A program made the translations under genes and the position numbers. This document shows, piece after piece, positions 5,591-11,204 of a stretch of DNA of 11,204 nucleotides. Within the stretch, counting starts at the first letter, position 1. Each line of letters starts with the position of its first letter. The stretch spans positions 1 to 11,204 of the forward strand of contig LJUA01000053.1 in assembly GCA_001303545.1 (NCBI GenBank), given 5' to 3'. This DNA comes from Dehalococcoidia bacterium SM23_28_2 (GTDB lineage Bacteria > Chloroflexota > Dehalococcoidia > SM23-28-2). Under the pieces are notes generated by a model. The model saw only the letters and a program-made list of their open reading frames with translations, was not told the DNA's origin and did not search any database.

Positions 5591-7096
5591 TTAACGACCC
5601 AGGTCCTCCCGCATCTCCTGCCAGGTGACCATCTTGGCGATAGCCTTGGCCGCCCGCGAGAGGTTGGGGAAAAGAGGAAAGCGCTGTCGCGCACAGTGCT
5701 CCTGAACGCTTAGCGAGTATTCCATGGCCTCCCGCAGAGGCGGCGCGTGCATCACCACAGCGATGGGCTTCTTCGCTGCCTCCCGCACTCGCACCAGGGC
5801 ATCGATCACCGCCGCTATCAACTTGTCCACATCAAGGCCCATGGCCGAGGCCACCCGCCCCGGGCCCCAACCGAAGCCGGCGTGGGCCAGCAGCACGTCC
5901 ACCGCCTCGTCCGAGGCCACAATGCGCAGGGTATCGGCTAGCTTGGCCGGCTCCAGAATGGCCATGGTGTCCACAGGATTGCGCACGCTGGTGCCGGCCA
6001 CAGGGGTGAAACGACGCAGCTCATCCTGGACGCGGCGGGAGAGAGCGGGTGCTTTCAGCCCTGCTTCATCCACCTGGTCGGCGGCATAGACGCTGAAGCC
6101 GCCGCCGCCACCCACAACGCCCACCCGCCGGCCCGCCGGCGGCCGCTCAAAGAAGCAGAAGACGGACAGCATGTCCACCAGCTCGTCTAGGTTGTTCACC
6201 TCCACGGCGCCCACCTGTCGCACGAGCGCCCTGAATACCGCTAACGAGCCCGCCAGACTAGCGGTATGAGAGAGGACAGCGCGGTTTCCGGACTCCGTGC
6301 GGCCACCCTTGAGCACGATGACCGGCTTGCGGGCCGATGCCCTACGTATGGCCCGAAAGAAGCGACGGCCGTCTCTCACCCCCTCGATGTAGGTGCTGAT
6401 AATCTTCGTCTCGGGGTCCTCGGCCAGATACTCCAGGAATTCGCTCTCGTTCAGGTCGGCGGCGTTGCCGTAGCTGACCATCTTGCTGAAGCGAATGCCC
6501 CGCGGCGACGCCGTTGTCAGCAGGTCAGCGGCATTGCCGCCGCTCTGCGACAGGAAGGCCACCGGCCCCGGTCTTCTCGGCGAGCCAGGCCCGAAGGAGA
6601 TCTTGCCCGACGGGCAGTATATCCCTATGCAGTTGGGCCCGATGACGCGGATGCCCGCCTGGCGAGCCCGCTGCACCACCTGCCGCTCCAGCTCCACCCC
6701 TTCCTCCTCGCCCGTCTCGCTGAAGCCAGCGGTGAAGAACTGCATGCTCCTGACCTTCTTGGCCACGCAGTCCTCAACGACATCGAGAACCGCCTTGACG
6801 GGGACACTGAAGATGACATGATCTACGGGGCCAGGGATATCCACAAGGCTGGCATAGCACTTGAGCCCCAGGATCTGCTGATGCTTGGGGTTAACCGGAT
6901 AGAGGCCGCCCTCGAAGCCCATGCTCTGGATAGCGAATAAGAAGCTGGTGCCCACGCCGGCAAACCCAAGCTGCGGCGAGGCCCCAACCACCGCTACCGA
7001 GCGGGGGTGAAAGATGTAGTCGAGAGCTAGGGGGTCATCCTCGCTATCTGTGAACCGCTTATCGCCCTCTTTCCTCATGTCCTTGCCCTTCGCCAT
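5591..7096 (-). CDS. NDP-forming acyl-CoA synthetase alpha subunit (CoA-binding/succinyl-CoA-ligase-like), no ATP-grasp domain
   Basis: The 501-residue protein matches the alpha part of ADP-forming acyl-CoA (acetyl-CoA) synthetases, which interconvert acyl-CoA and acid with formation of ATP through a phosphohistidine. A CoA-binding Rossmann domain lies at about 25-160 (IFHPRSVAVVGAS; VIGPNCIGIY). A succinyl-CoA-ligase-like domain follows at 175-310 (FLSQSGGNAADLL; MVSYGNAADLN) with the conserved phosphorylated His277 in LSHTASLAG. A third flavodoxin-like domain begins near 319 (RRVGVVGGGGGFSV; NPVDTMA). The beta subunit with the ATP-grasp domain is absent here and not encoded next door, so it must come from elsewhere, or the protein is a regulatory CoA-binding paralogue. 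It is the last gene of the minus-strand operon, 14 nt after the MetE-like pair. The start is uncertain: a GGAGG abuts ATG 7096 too closely, while the in-frame ATG at 7078 has GAAGGG at better spacing. Confidence 0.85.
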   Translation of the reverse strand: MAKGKDMRKEGDKRFTDSEDDPLALDYIFHPRSVAVVGASPQLGFAGVGTSFLFAIQSMGFEGGLYPVNPKHQQILGLKCYASLVDIPGPVDHVIFSVPVKAVLDVVEDCVAKKVRSMQFFTAGFSETGEEEGVELERQVVQRARQAGIRVIGPNCIGIYCPSGKISFGPGSPRRPGPVAFLSQSGGNAADLLTTASPRGIRFSKMVSYGNAADLNESEFLEYLAEDPETKIISTYIEGVRDGRRFFRAIRRASARKPVIVLKGGRTESGNRAVLSHTASLAGSLAVFRALVRQVGAVEVNNLDELVDMLSVFCFFERPPAGRRVGVVGGGGGFSVYAADQVDEAGLKAPALSRRVQDELRRFTPVAGTSVRNPVDTMAILEPAKLADTLRIVASDEAVDVLLAHAGFGWGPGRVASAMGLDVDKLIAAVIDALVRVREAAKKPIAVVMHAPPLREAMEYSLSVQEHCARQRFPLFPNLSRAAKAIAKMVTWQEMREDLGR

Positions 7097-7110
7097 CCCT
7101 CCACCCTAGC

Positions 7111-8091
7111 CTAGCTCTCAAGCCCCAGCTCGCCCTTAACCTCACGCACCGCCTGCACCATCACCCGCAGCTTGGCCGCCGCCTCCTCCCAGGTGCGCGT
7201 CTTGAGCCCGCAGTCGGGATCGATATACAGCCGTTCGAGCGGCAGCACCTCCAGGCCCCTGCGGATGCCTTCTTTGACCTCCTCCACCGTCTCCAATCTG
7301 TGGTCGTGCACATCCACAACACCCAGAGCCACCTCCTTGTCGAAGGGATGACGACGAAACAGCTCCAGCAGATCGTAGTCGCTGTTGGCCGCCTCGATGT
7401 CGAGCTGGTCTACGGGCAGATCGACGATCTGGTCGAAGACCTTGGCGAAGTCGCCGTAGCACACGTGGCTGATGGTCTTCGCCTTGAGCCCCTCGGTAAC
7501 CACCGCCAGGCCCTGCGAGACAAGCGCCATCTCCTCCGGCCGAGTGGAGGCCGCCGGCTCGTCCACCTGGATGTAGCGGGCGCCGGCCTTCTCCAGCTCC
7601 ATCGCCTCCTGGTGGATGACGCCCGCCATGTCCAGCACAGCCTCTCGCCGCGAGTCATAGTACTCATCAAACGACCAGTCGACCATGGTGTAGGGGCCGG
7701 TGAGCATCCCCTTGACCGGCTTGTCGGTCAAGCCCTGGGCGTAGCGCCACATCTCAACCGTCATCGGGCCCTGCCAGCGGAGTTTGCCGATAATGATAGG
7801 CTTCCGGTAATAGCGATTGCCATAGGAGCGCACCAGTCCGCTGATGGCCATGCTCTCGGTGAGCAGCTCAGCGAAGTAGGCAACCATGTCGCCCCGCTCC
7901 ATCTCACCGTGCACCAGGATGTCCAGGCCTATCTCCTCCTGGAGCCGAATCACCTCTGCCGTTGCCTGACGCTCCAAAGCGGCCAGCTCCTCTCGGCCGA
8001 TCTTGCCCAGGGAGAACTGGTTACGGGCTCGCGTCAGATAGTCTGGCTTGGGGAAGCTACCAACAGTGGTGGTAAGTAGACCCTTGGTCAC
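7111..8091 (-). CDS. Cobalamin-independent methionine synthase-like protein, catalytic zinc half (MetE C-terminal type)
   Basis: This 326-residue protein corresponds to the C-terminal barrel of MetE, which transfers a methyl group to homocysteine at a zinc site. All four zinc ligands are present: His209 and Cys211 in SHVCYGDF, Glu233 in DIEAANSD, and Cys294 in DPDCGLKTR. The substrate motifs also fit: TVGSFPK near the N-terminus, VHGEMERGDMV (60-70) and IQVDEPA (175-180). The N-terminal half of full-length MetE (about 750 residues in E. coli) is missing, as in folate-independent 'core' methionine synthases. The GTG start overlaps the upstream stop (GTGA) and is preceded by a near-perfect AGGAGGTG, so it is coupled to the upstream paralogue. 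Downstream lies the acyl-CoA synthetase alpha gene. The methyl donor (methyl-folate, methyl-corrinoid or another) cannot be told from the sequence, so I give no gene symbol. Confidence 0.88.
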   Translation of the reverse strand: MTKGLLTTTVGSFPKPDYLTRARNQFSLGKIGREELAALERQATAEVIRLQEEIGLDILVHGEMERGDMVAYFAELLTESMAISGLVRSYGNRYYRKPIIIGKLRWQGPMTVEMWRYAQGLTDKPVKGMLTGPYTMVDWSFDEYYDSRREAVLDMAGVIHQEAMELEKAGARYIQVDEPAASTRPEEMALVSQGLAVVTEGLKAKTISHVCYGDFAKVFDQIVDLPVDQLDIEAANSDYDLLELFRRHPFDKEVALGVVDVHDHRLETVEEVKEGIRRGLEVLPLERLYIDPDCGLKTRTWEEAAAKLRVMVQAVREVKGELGLES

Positions 8092-9062
8092 CTCAGCACC
8101 TCCTGCGCTCGCCGAACACCCTCCGCCATGCGAGCCAGCTTCGCCTGTGCTACCTCCCGCGGGAGGTACTCCAGGCCACAGCTCGGATTGACATAAAGGC
8201 TCTCCGGCGCCACAGCATCGCTCACCCGCTGGATGCGATCCACGATCTGCTCGACCGTCTCCAGCTTCGTATTGCGAGCATCGATGATACCGAGGCCCAG
8301 CTTCTTGGTAAAGCGGCCCCTCCTCAGGACCTCGTAGTTGGCCGGCCCCATCACGAAGTCCAGACCGATAGCGGAAAAGGGGAGCTCCAGGACTTGAGGG
8401 AAGAGGCCTTCGATATCGCCGAACCAGGTATAGAGATGGGCCTCAGCCGTCACCCCCTCCATCATCTCTCCGAGAGCCTGATGAAGGAGCGGGAAGTCCT
8501 CCTTCCGCTTGAGTATGGCCGGCTCGTTGACCTGGATAATGGGCGCCCCCGCTCGCTCAAGGGCCAGCACCTCCTGCCGCAGCTCCCGAGCGAGAGCCAG
8601 CACCAGCTCGCCGAAGCTGCTGTAGTGCTCGCTGGTCGAGAGCGCGGCCAGCGTGTAGGGGCCGGTGACCGGGGCCTTCACCGGCTGTGAGCTGTGGGCA
8701 GCAGCGAAGCGATAGTCCTCGACCGTGACCGGCTCACGCCACTGGACAGCGCCGGTGACTGCCGGCTGCCGATAGTAGGTGTTGGTATCGAAGTAGCGAA
8801 TGAGGCCGTCGATGGTGAAACCATCCATCCGGCGGGCAAAGTAGGTCTGGTCGTCCTCCCAACGGATCTGACCGTCGGTGACGATGTCGATGCCGGCCTC
8901 CACCTGCTCCTCGATCACCTCGATGGTCACCTCATCCTCCACCCCCCGCAGCTCATCCTCGCCTATCTCCCCCCGCTCGAAGCGAGCGATGGCAGCCCGC
9001 AGCCTGGCCGGCCGTGGTCTATTGGGTATCTTAGGGTAGTTGCCAACGACGGTGGTGAGCAT
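8088..9062 (-). CDS. MetE-like barrel protein lacking the zinc site, partner of the downstream catalytic half
   Basis: This 324-residue protein is clearly paralogous to its downstream neighbour: shared VGxxPK start, VTGPYT, QVxEPA, 'GLGIIDARNTKLETVEQI' versus 'ALGVVDVHDHRLETVEEV', and NPSCGL. The zinc site has decayed. The H-x-C becomes His209-Leu-Tyr211 with a two-residue insertion (HLYTWFGD), and the Glu ligand is replaced in LDFVMGPANYE. The HGE-ER loop is TDGQIRWED and the homocysteine Asp is Asn (QVNEPA). Only the last Cys (295) remains. In full-length MetE the N-terminal barrel is likewise a zinc-less duplicate, so this gene may supply that role in trans. The ATG start at 9062 has AAGGAG 6 nt upstream. 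It is the first gene of a three-gene minus-strand operon with its own promoter and leader. A separate methyltransferase with another substrate remains possible. Confidence 0.8.
   Translation of the reverse strand: MLTTVVGNYPKIPNRPRPARLRAAIARFERGEIGEDELRGVEDEVTIEVIEEQVEAGIDIVTDGQIRWEDDQTYFARRMDGFTIDGLIRYFDTNTYYRQPAVTGAVQWREPVTVEDYRFAAAHSSQPVKAPVTGPYTLAALSTSEHYSSFGELVLALARELRQEVLALERAGAPIIQVNEPAILKRKEDFPLLHQALGEMMEGVTAEAHLYTWFGDIEGLFPQVLELPFSAIGLDFVMGPANYEVLRRGRFTKKLGLGIIDARNTKLETVEQIVDRIQRVSDAVAPESLYVNPSCGLEYLPREVAQAKLARMAEGVRRAQEVLR
8097..8104 (-). promoter_or_regulatory. Strong ribosome binding site inside the upstream gene, fixing a GTG start
   Basis: AGGAGGTG on the minus strand lies within the last codons of the upstream MetE-like gene, 5 nt before GTG 8091. 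It settles the overlapping GTGA start of the zinc-bearing paralogue and explains strong coupled translation. Confidence 0.7.
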
Positions 9063-9213
9063 GGGCTACTCCTTCTCCTCCCCGGGCCAAGGCTCGCCCC
9101 TCTTCAGCCAGCGTAAGCCCCAATGCCGGTGCATCACCAACTACCTGAACGTACAACGAGGGCCGAAGAATACGGCCCTCGGCGAGCCACCCCCAGGAAC
9201 GAGCCTGCTTCAG
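9063..9213 (-). promoter_or_regulatory. Structured 5' leader of the MetE-like operon, candidate regulatory RNA
   Basis: Between the predicted transcription start (about 9213) and ATG 9062 lie some 150 nt without a gene. A perfect 9-bp hairpin, CGAGGGCCG with a 7-nt loop, spans 9157-9181. An outer 8-bp pairing GGCTCGCC (9188-9181) with GGCGAGCC (9098-9091) encloses it, overlapping it by one base. Smaller stems (GGTG/CACC; CCGGC/GCTGG with one G-U pair) fall between. This gives a closed multi-branch shape just upstream of the AAGGAG ribosome binding site (9074-9069). I found no SAM-I, cobalamin or T-box consensus in it. No T-tract follows the hairpin, so control of translation rather than termination would be expected. 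The fold was paired by eye only. Confidence 0.4.
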
Positions 9214-9219
9214 CATAGC

Positions 9220-9248
9220 ATTCTAGCACTCGCTAAGCAGCGCGGCAA
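9220..9248 (-). promoter_or_regulatory. Extended -10 promoter of the MetE-like operon
   Basis: On the minus strand, TTGCCG (9248-9243), a 17-nt spacer and TAGAAT (9225-9220) are found. TGC immediately precedes the -10 element (TGn extension). The spacing is ideal and predicts a start near 9213. A small GCGGC/GCCGC inverted repeat (9242-9254) overlaps the -35. Confidence 0.55.
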
Positions 9249-9373
9249 CGCCGCTTCTTGCGCCAACCTTCTCGCCGTCGAGCCAGCAGGGTTGTTAACA
9301 TAATCGCGCCGATTCGCGTCTATTTAATGGTAAGCTTGTGATTGCTGCCGCCGTTTCGGTGGGGGTGAGCGAG
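9249..9373 (+). promoter_or_regulatory. Divergent regulatory gap upstream of the small paralogue pair
   Basis: With the leader above, this completes the roughly 311-bp gene-free stretch 9063-9373. It contains two AT-rich islands: TTGTTAACATAAT (9292-9304, with a GTTAAC palindrome) and TATTTAAT (9321-9328). TTAACA (9295-9300) with TATTTA (9321-9326) would be a promoter with a 20-nt spacer, which is poor. A promoter for the plus-strand genes should be here, but I cannot place it precisely. Confidence 0.3.
9361..9368 (+). promoter_or_regulatory. Ribosome binding site that favours GTG 9374 as start
   Basis: GGGGGTGA lies 5 nt before GTG 9374. The longer alternative from GTG 9338 has no visible site and would add 12 residues that have no match in the neighbouring paralogue. 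Confidence 0.5.
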
Positions 9374-9793
9374 GTGGATCTGCTGAGGAACCATAGCTCG
9401 GAGCCTGTCAAAGAGAAGGAAGACCTGACGGCGCAGGTGCTGGATTGGGCTCGCGACAGAGCGGAGGCCCTTGAGGGAAACGGAGCGACAAGCGAGGCGA
9501 AACCCGTCCAAGAAGTGGAAAGGGAGACGCCAACGCCACCAAGGGCAACCGAGGAAGCCAAGTTCGAGCCGTCGTCAAGGATAATCGTTGTTGCCCACGA
9601 AGAAGGCACGAATGAGGCTGGCGAGGCCCACCTGTTCGAGGACTTCCAGGCCGCCGGGCAGTTTGTCGAGACCCTCGTGGAAGATGGCCTCGATCCCCAG
9701 CGGCTCACCGTCTTCAACTGCACCCAGCTAAACGTTCACCTAAGCTACCGTGCGGTAGTCCGCTTGAAGACCAGCGAAGAGCCGGCGGACTAA
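9374..9793 (+). CDS. Small protein of unknown function, first of a paralogous pair
   Basis: This 139-residue protein (151 if GTG 9338 is used) has no family I recognise and no signal peptide. It has an acidic N-terminal part containing SSE and the helix LDWARDRAEA, a Pro/Glu/Thr-rich linker (about 36-67), and a compact C-terminal domain. That domain has a probable strand (RIIVVAHE), a helix (AAGQFVETLVEDGLD), a second strand (RLTVFNC) and a third (SYRAVVRLK), which suggests a small alpha/beta fold. The same architecture recurs in the next gene: 20 of 45 residues are identical from FEDFQAAG to VVRLK, and WAR-x-RA and SSE are shared. The strand-helix-strand domain could bind a ligand or partner, but nothing catalytic is visible. 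It ends in TAATAA and is followed by a 70-bp gap before its paralogue, so co-transcription is likely. It diverges from the MetE-like operon. Confidence 0.7.
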   Translation: MDLLRNHSSEPVKEKEDLTAQVLDWARDRAEALEGNGATSEAKPVQEVERETPTPPRATEEAKFEPSSRIIVVAHEEGTNEAGEAHLFEDFQAAGQFVETLVEDGLDPQRLTVFNCTQLNVHLSYRAVVRLKTSEEPAD

Positions 9794-9830
9794 TAAACAG
9801 CGCTCAAGTACCAAGGGAAGGGACCACACG

Positions 9831-9851
9831 TCACTGACGGCCGGACAGTGA
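9831..9851 (+). repeat. Short inverted repeat between the paralogous genes
   Basis: TCACTG (9831-9836) and CAGTGA (9846-9851) are perfect 6-bp inverted arms around a 9-nt loop, just before the ribosome binding region of the second paralogue. It could be an mRNA hairpin or an operator, and may be chance. Confidence 0.3.
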
Positions 9852-9863
9852 GCGGGGATAGAT

Positions 9864-10247
9864 GTGCGCGCAAACGACAGCTCTGAGGATGCCCAAGAGG
9901 GCCAGAACCTTATGCCACAGCTGCCGGAGTGGGCCCGCGAGCGTGCAGATGGCCAATGGTACACGGCATCAGCCGCAGAGCAGCCGCCCCAGCAAGCGAA
10001 CGGCAGGGCGTCGGCCATCCTGATCGTCGTTTCCGACCAGAGCAAAGATGACTGGTCCAAGGCACGCGCCTTCGACGACCCAGGGGAAGCGGCGGCCCTC
10101 ATCGAGACGCTGGTGAACAAAGGCCTATCCCCTGAACTGGTGACCGTCTTCAGCGGCGCCCAGATGGACGTAGACGTCGCCTACCGACCCGTGGTCGAGT
10201 TCAAGGAACTCAAGGAACGGCGAAGGAAGAAGAAGTCGCGAACATAG
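9864..10247 (+). CDS. Small protein of unknown function, second of a paralogous pair
   Basis: This 127-residue paralogue of the preceding gene starts at GTG 9864, with GCGGGGA upstream. The N-terminus (MRANDSSEDAQEGQN) and the helix LPEWARERADG line up with the first protein. A Gln/Ala/Pro-rich linker follows. The conserved domain then runs ASAILIVVSD, FDDPGEAAALIETLVNKGLSPELVTVFSGAQMDV split over helix and strand, and AYRPVVEFK. Unlike its sibling it ends in a strongly basic tail (KERRRKKKSRT), which may contact nucleic acid or membrane lipids. The first copy ends in acidic residues (SEEPAD), so the two could pair electrostatically; this is speculation. No catalytic residues, metal site or signal peptide is seen. 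It is the last gene of its unit and is followed by a strong hairpin. Confidence 0.7.
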   Translation: MRANDSSEDAQEGQNLMPQLPEWARERADGQWYTASAAEQPPQQANGRASAILIVVSDQSKDDWSKARAFDDPGEAAALIETLVNKGLSPELVTVFSGAQMDVDVAYRPVVEFKELKERRRKKKSRT

Positions 10248-10250
10248 GCA

Positions 10251-10307
10251 AGACCCCCTCCGAGGCCACGCTCACCGTCAACCGGCGAGGGGCCCCGGAG
10301 GGGGTCT
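10251..10307. terminator. Long GC-rich hairpin at the convergent junction
   Basis: AGACCCCCTCCG (10251-10262) pairs perfectly with CGGAGGGGGTCT (10296-10307). The stem extends inward through one A-C mismatch to GGCC/GGCC, 17 positions in all with a 23-nt loop. It begins 3 nt after the stop at 10247. No T-run follows on either strand, so it may stop transcription with help or protect mRNA 3' ends. Confidence 0.6.
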
Positions 10308-10318
10308 CGCTAACTAAG

Positions 10319-10362
10319 CCTATTCCGTACGCACTGCCTGATGGCTCAGCCTACGGATTAGG
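10319..10362. terminator. Second hairpin, beyond the stop of the minus-strand gene
   Basis: CCTATTCCGTACGC (10319-10332) pairs with GCCTACGGATTAGG (10349-10362) with two mismatches, and GCC/GGC (10336-10338, 10343-10345) closes an inner TGAT loop. It lies 6 nt past the stop at 10369-10371 of the minus-strand gene and is probably its terminator. With the hairpin at 10251-10307 it insulates the two convergent genes. Confidence 0.5.
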
Positions 10363-10368
10363 ACTACT

Positions 10369-10527
10369 CTACCGGTAAATCGGCTCACATACCGAGTAGT
10401 TGACCGCCGGGTTGCAGGCCTGCCCCATGATGGCGTTGGAGAACATCAGGACGTCCAGGATGTTGATCACGCCAGCGGAGGCGGCCGTGGTGTTCAGGTC
10501 GAAGTTGGCCGGGTCGCAGACGTTCTT
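10369..10527 (-). pseudogene. Dockerin-like C-terminal end of the Asp-rich protein, displaced by a one-base frameshift
   Basis: In the next frame after the Asp-rich gene, the sequence reads VCDPANFDLN...GVINILDVLMFSNAIMGQ and ends at a TAG (10371-10369). The VINILDVL helix matches the dockerin-like repeats of the M23-like protein at 1397-2347. Adding one base near 10525-10531 (in TTCTTTCG on the plus strand) joins it to the preceding CDIDE segment. It is therefore the true C-terminus of the upstream gene, split by a deletion or sequencing error. Confidence 0.7.
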
Positions 10528-11204
10528 TCGTCGATGTCGCAGGCGTCGCCCTGGGTGTCGGCGTCGGTGTCCAACTGCGTCGGGTTGTAGTCGTTGTCGC
10601 AGTTGTCGGGGCCGTCGAGTACGCCGTCGCAGTCGGCGTCGCCGCCCGGGCAGATGCAGCCGGGGTCGAGGTCCTCGCCGCTGGCGAGCACCACTGGGCA
10701 GCCGTCGTTGACCTCGCCATCAGCATCGAGGAGGTCGTCGTCGACGACGTCGTTGCAGTGGTCGGCTGCTTCGGAGATGCCGTTCACCGGCGGCCCGCCC
10801 GGGCAGCCATCGTCGGCCGTGGTGTCGCCGTCCTGATCGACGGCGTCGCCGGCTCCCCCACCGCACCAGTCGGTGCCCTCGCTTGTTGCGCCGCTCACCG
10901 GGCAGCCGTCGTTGACGGTGCCGTCGGCGTCTTCGTCGGCGTTGTTGCCGCCGCTGCACCTGTCAGCGTTGTTGACCATGGTGTCGCCGTCGTCATCCAC
11001 CCCGGGACCAGGATACGGCGCACCGTTCTGGTGAGGATCGGCAGGGTGGGCCTGGGTGACGTCGTAGTAGGTGTAGTTGGTGCAGGTCTGGGGCCCTGCT
11101 CCCGGCGGGTTCTCGGCCGCATTGACCGTCATGTCCACCACGTAGGACTCCGGCGTCTCGTGCGGCGGGCCGCCATCGTTTTCGTCGGACCCCAGGGCGA
11201 TCTC
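10494..11204 (-). CDS. Asp-rich TSP3-repeat exported protein, partial (5' end beyond window)
   Basis: The open frame enters from the right edge, so the N-terminus and any signal peptide are outside. It encodes several imperfect units of roughly 25-37 residues with the pattern D-x-D-G-x-x-x-D-G-C-P, ending in an acidic, Cys-bearing stretch. Clear units carry NDGCPVSGATSEGTDWC, ADDGCPGGPPVNGISEAADHC and NDGCPVVLASGEDLDPGC. A classical thrombospondin-type-3 segment follows (DADCDGVLDGPDNCDNDYNP..., DTQGDACDIDE). Such repeats bind calcium and form rigid extracellular stalks. The frame ends at 10494 with a short off-frame tail after a frameshift near 10527; the expected dockerin-like ending is in the next frame. 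Stalk plus dockerin-like tail suggests a cell-surface or extracellular display protein. The function of its N-terminal part is unknown. Confidence 0.75.
   Translation of the reverse strand, partial: EIALGSDENDGGPPHETPESYVVDMTVNAAENPPGAGPQTCTNYTYYDVTQAHPADPHQNGAPYPGPGVDDDGDTMVNNADRCSGGNNADEDADGTVNDGCPVSGATSEGTDWCGGGAGDAVDQDGDTTADDGCPGGPPVNGISEAADHCNDVVDDDLLDADGEVNDGCPVVLASGEDLDPGCICPGGDADCDGVLDGPDNCDNDYNPTQLDTDADTQGDACDIDERTSATRPTST

Noticed and set aside
6266..6940. Plus-strand open frame of 224 codons opposite the acyl-CoA synthetase gene
   Set aside because: Low-information His/Arg/Leu-rich translation on the opposite strand of a clear gene; shadow.
7300..8079. Long plus-strand open frame (259 codons) opposite the zinc-bearing MetE-like gene
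   Set aside because: It is a mirror of a strongly conserved gene in GC-rich sequence and shows no recognisable domain; typical antisense shadow.
9157..9195. Resemblance of GGGGGTGGC plus hairpin to a T-box antiterminator
   Set aside because: The matching CGTCCC arm, the ACCGCG core and a terminator are missing.
9031..9216. Possible leader peptide (ATG 9216, minus strand) upstream of the MetE-like operon
   Set aside because: Its ATG lies only 4 nt after the -10 element, at or before the expected transcription start, has no ribosome binding site, and the frame runs into the next gene.
10400..10711. Plus-strand Arg-rich open frame opposite the TSP3 repeats
   Set aside because: Runs of Arg arise from the complement of GAC/GTC-rich Asp codons; composition artefact.
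10620..10990. TCGTCG-type short DNA repeats as a possible CRISPR or satellite
   Set aside because: They have no constant repeat/spacer period and are explained by Asp-rich protein repeats.

Overview
The window is GC-rich (roughly 60-65 %), densely coded and uses GTG and TTG starts freely. It looks like a piece of a bacterial genome, quite possibly a metagenome assembly. The taxonomic hint is Chloroflexota, perhaps Dehalococcoidia-like. It rests on secreted proteins with Asp-rich thrombospondin-type-3-like loops followed by dockerin-like 'VNILDVL' tails, on an acyl-CoA synthetase (NDP-forming) alpha subunit, and on a split methionine-synthase gene pair. This assignment is inference, not proof.

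Layout. Positions 1-630 hold the 3' end of mutS, broken by a perfect 58-bp tandem duplication that shifts the frame just after the beta-clamp-binding motif. Positions 673-2347 hold two overlapping plus-strand genes for exported proteins: an unknown protein whose signal peptide is out of frame with its body, and a degenerate M23 peptidase-like protein with a TSP3-like loop and a two-repeat dockerin. They converge on a minus-strand secreted subtilase (2351-3700), and the two stop codons sit in one short hairpin. The subtilase diverges from a complete endonuclease-type mutL (3854-5563). So mutS and mutL flank three exported-protein genes.

MutL converges on a minus-strand operon read from about 9213 down to 5591. 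It starts with an extended -10 promoter and a structured leader of about 150 nt. Two overlapping MetE-like genes follow: one without the zinc ligands, then one with all four. An acyl-CoA synthetase alpha subunit without its ATP-grasp partner comes last. Together the MetE pair resembles a full-length cobalamin-independent methionine synthase cut into two proteins.

Divergent from this operon are two adjacent plus-strand genes for small paralogous proteins of unknown function (9374-9793 and 9864-10247). They converge, across two strong hairpins, on the 3' end of a minus-strand gene for an Asp-rich TSP3/dockerin-like exported protein that runs off the right edge and carries a one-base frameshift near 10527.

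There are no tRNA, rRNA, CRISPR, transposase or phage genes. The points most worth following are the structured leader with the split MetE pair, the small paralogue pair, the mutS duplication, and the dockerin-like tails shared by two separate exported proteins. Three reading-frame breaks in 11 kb mean sequence quality should be checked before biological stories are built on them.
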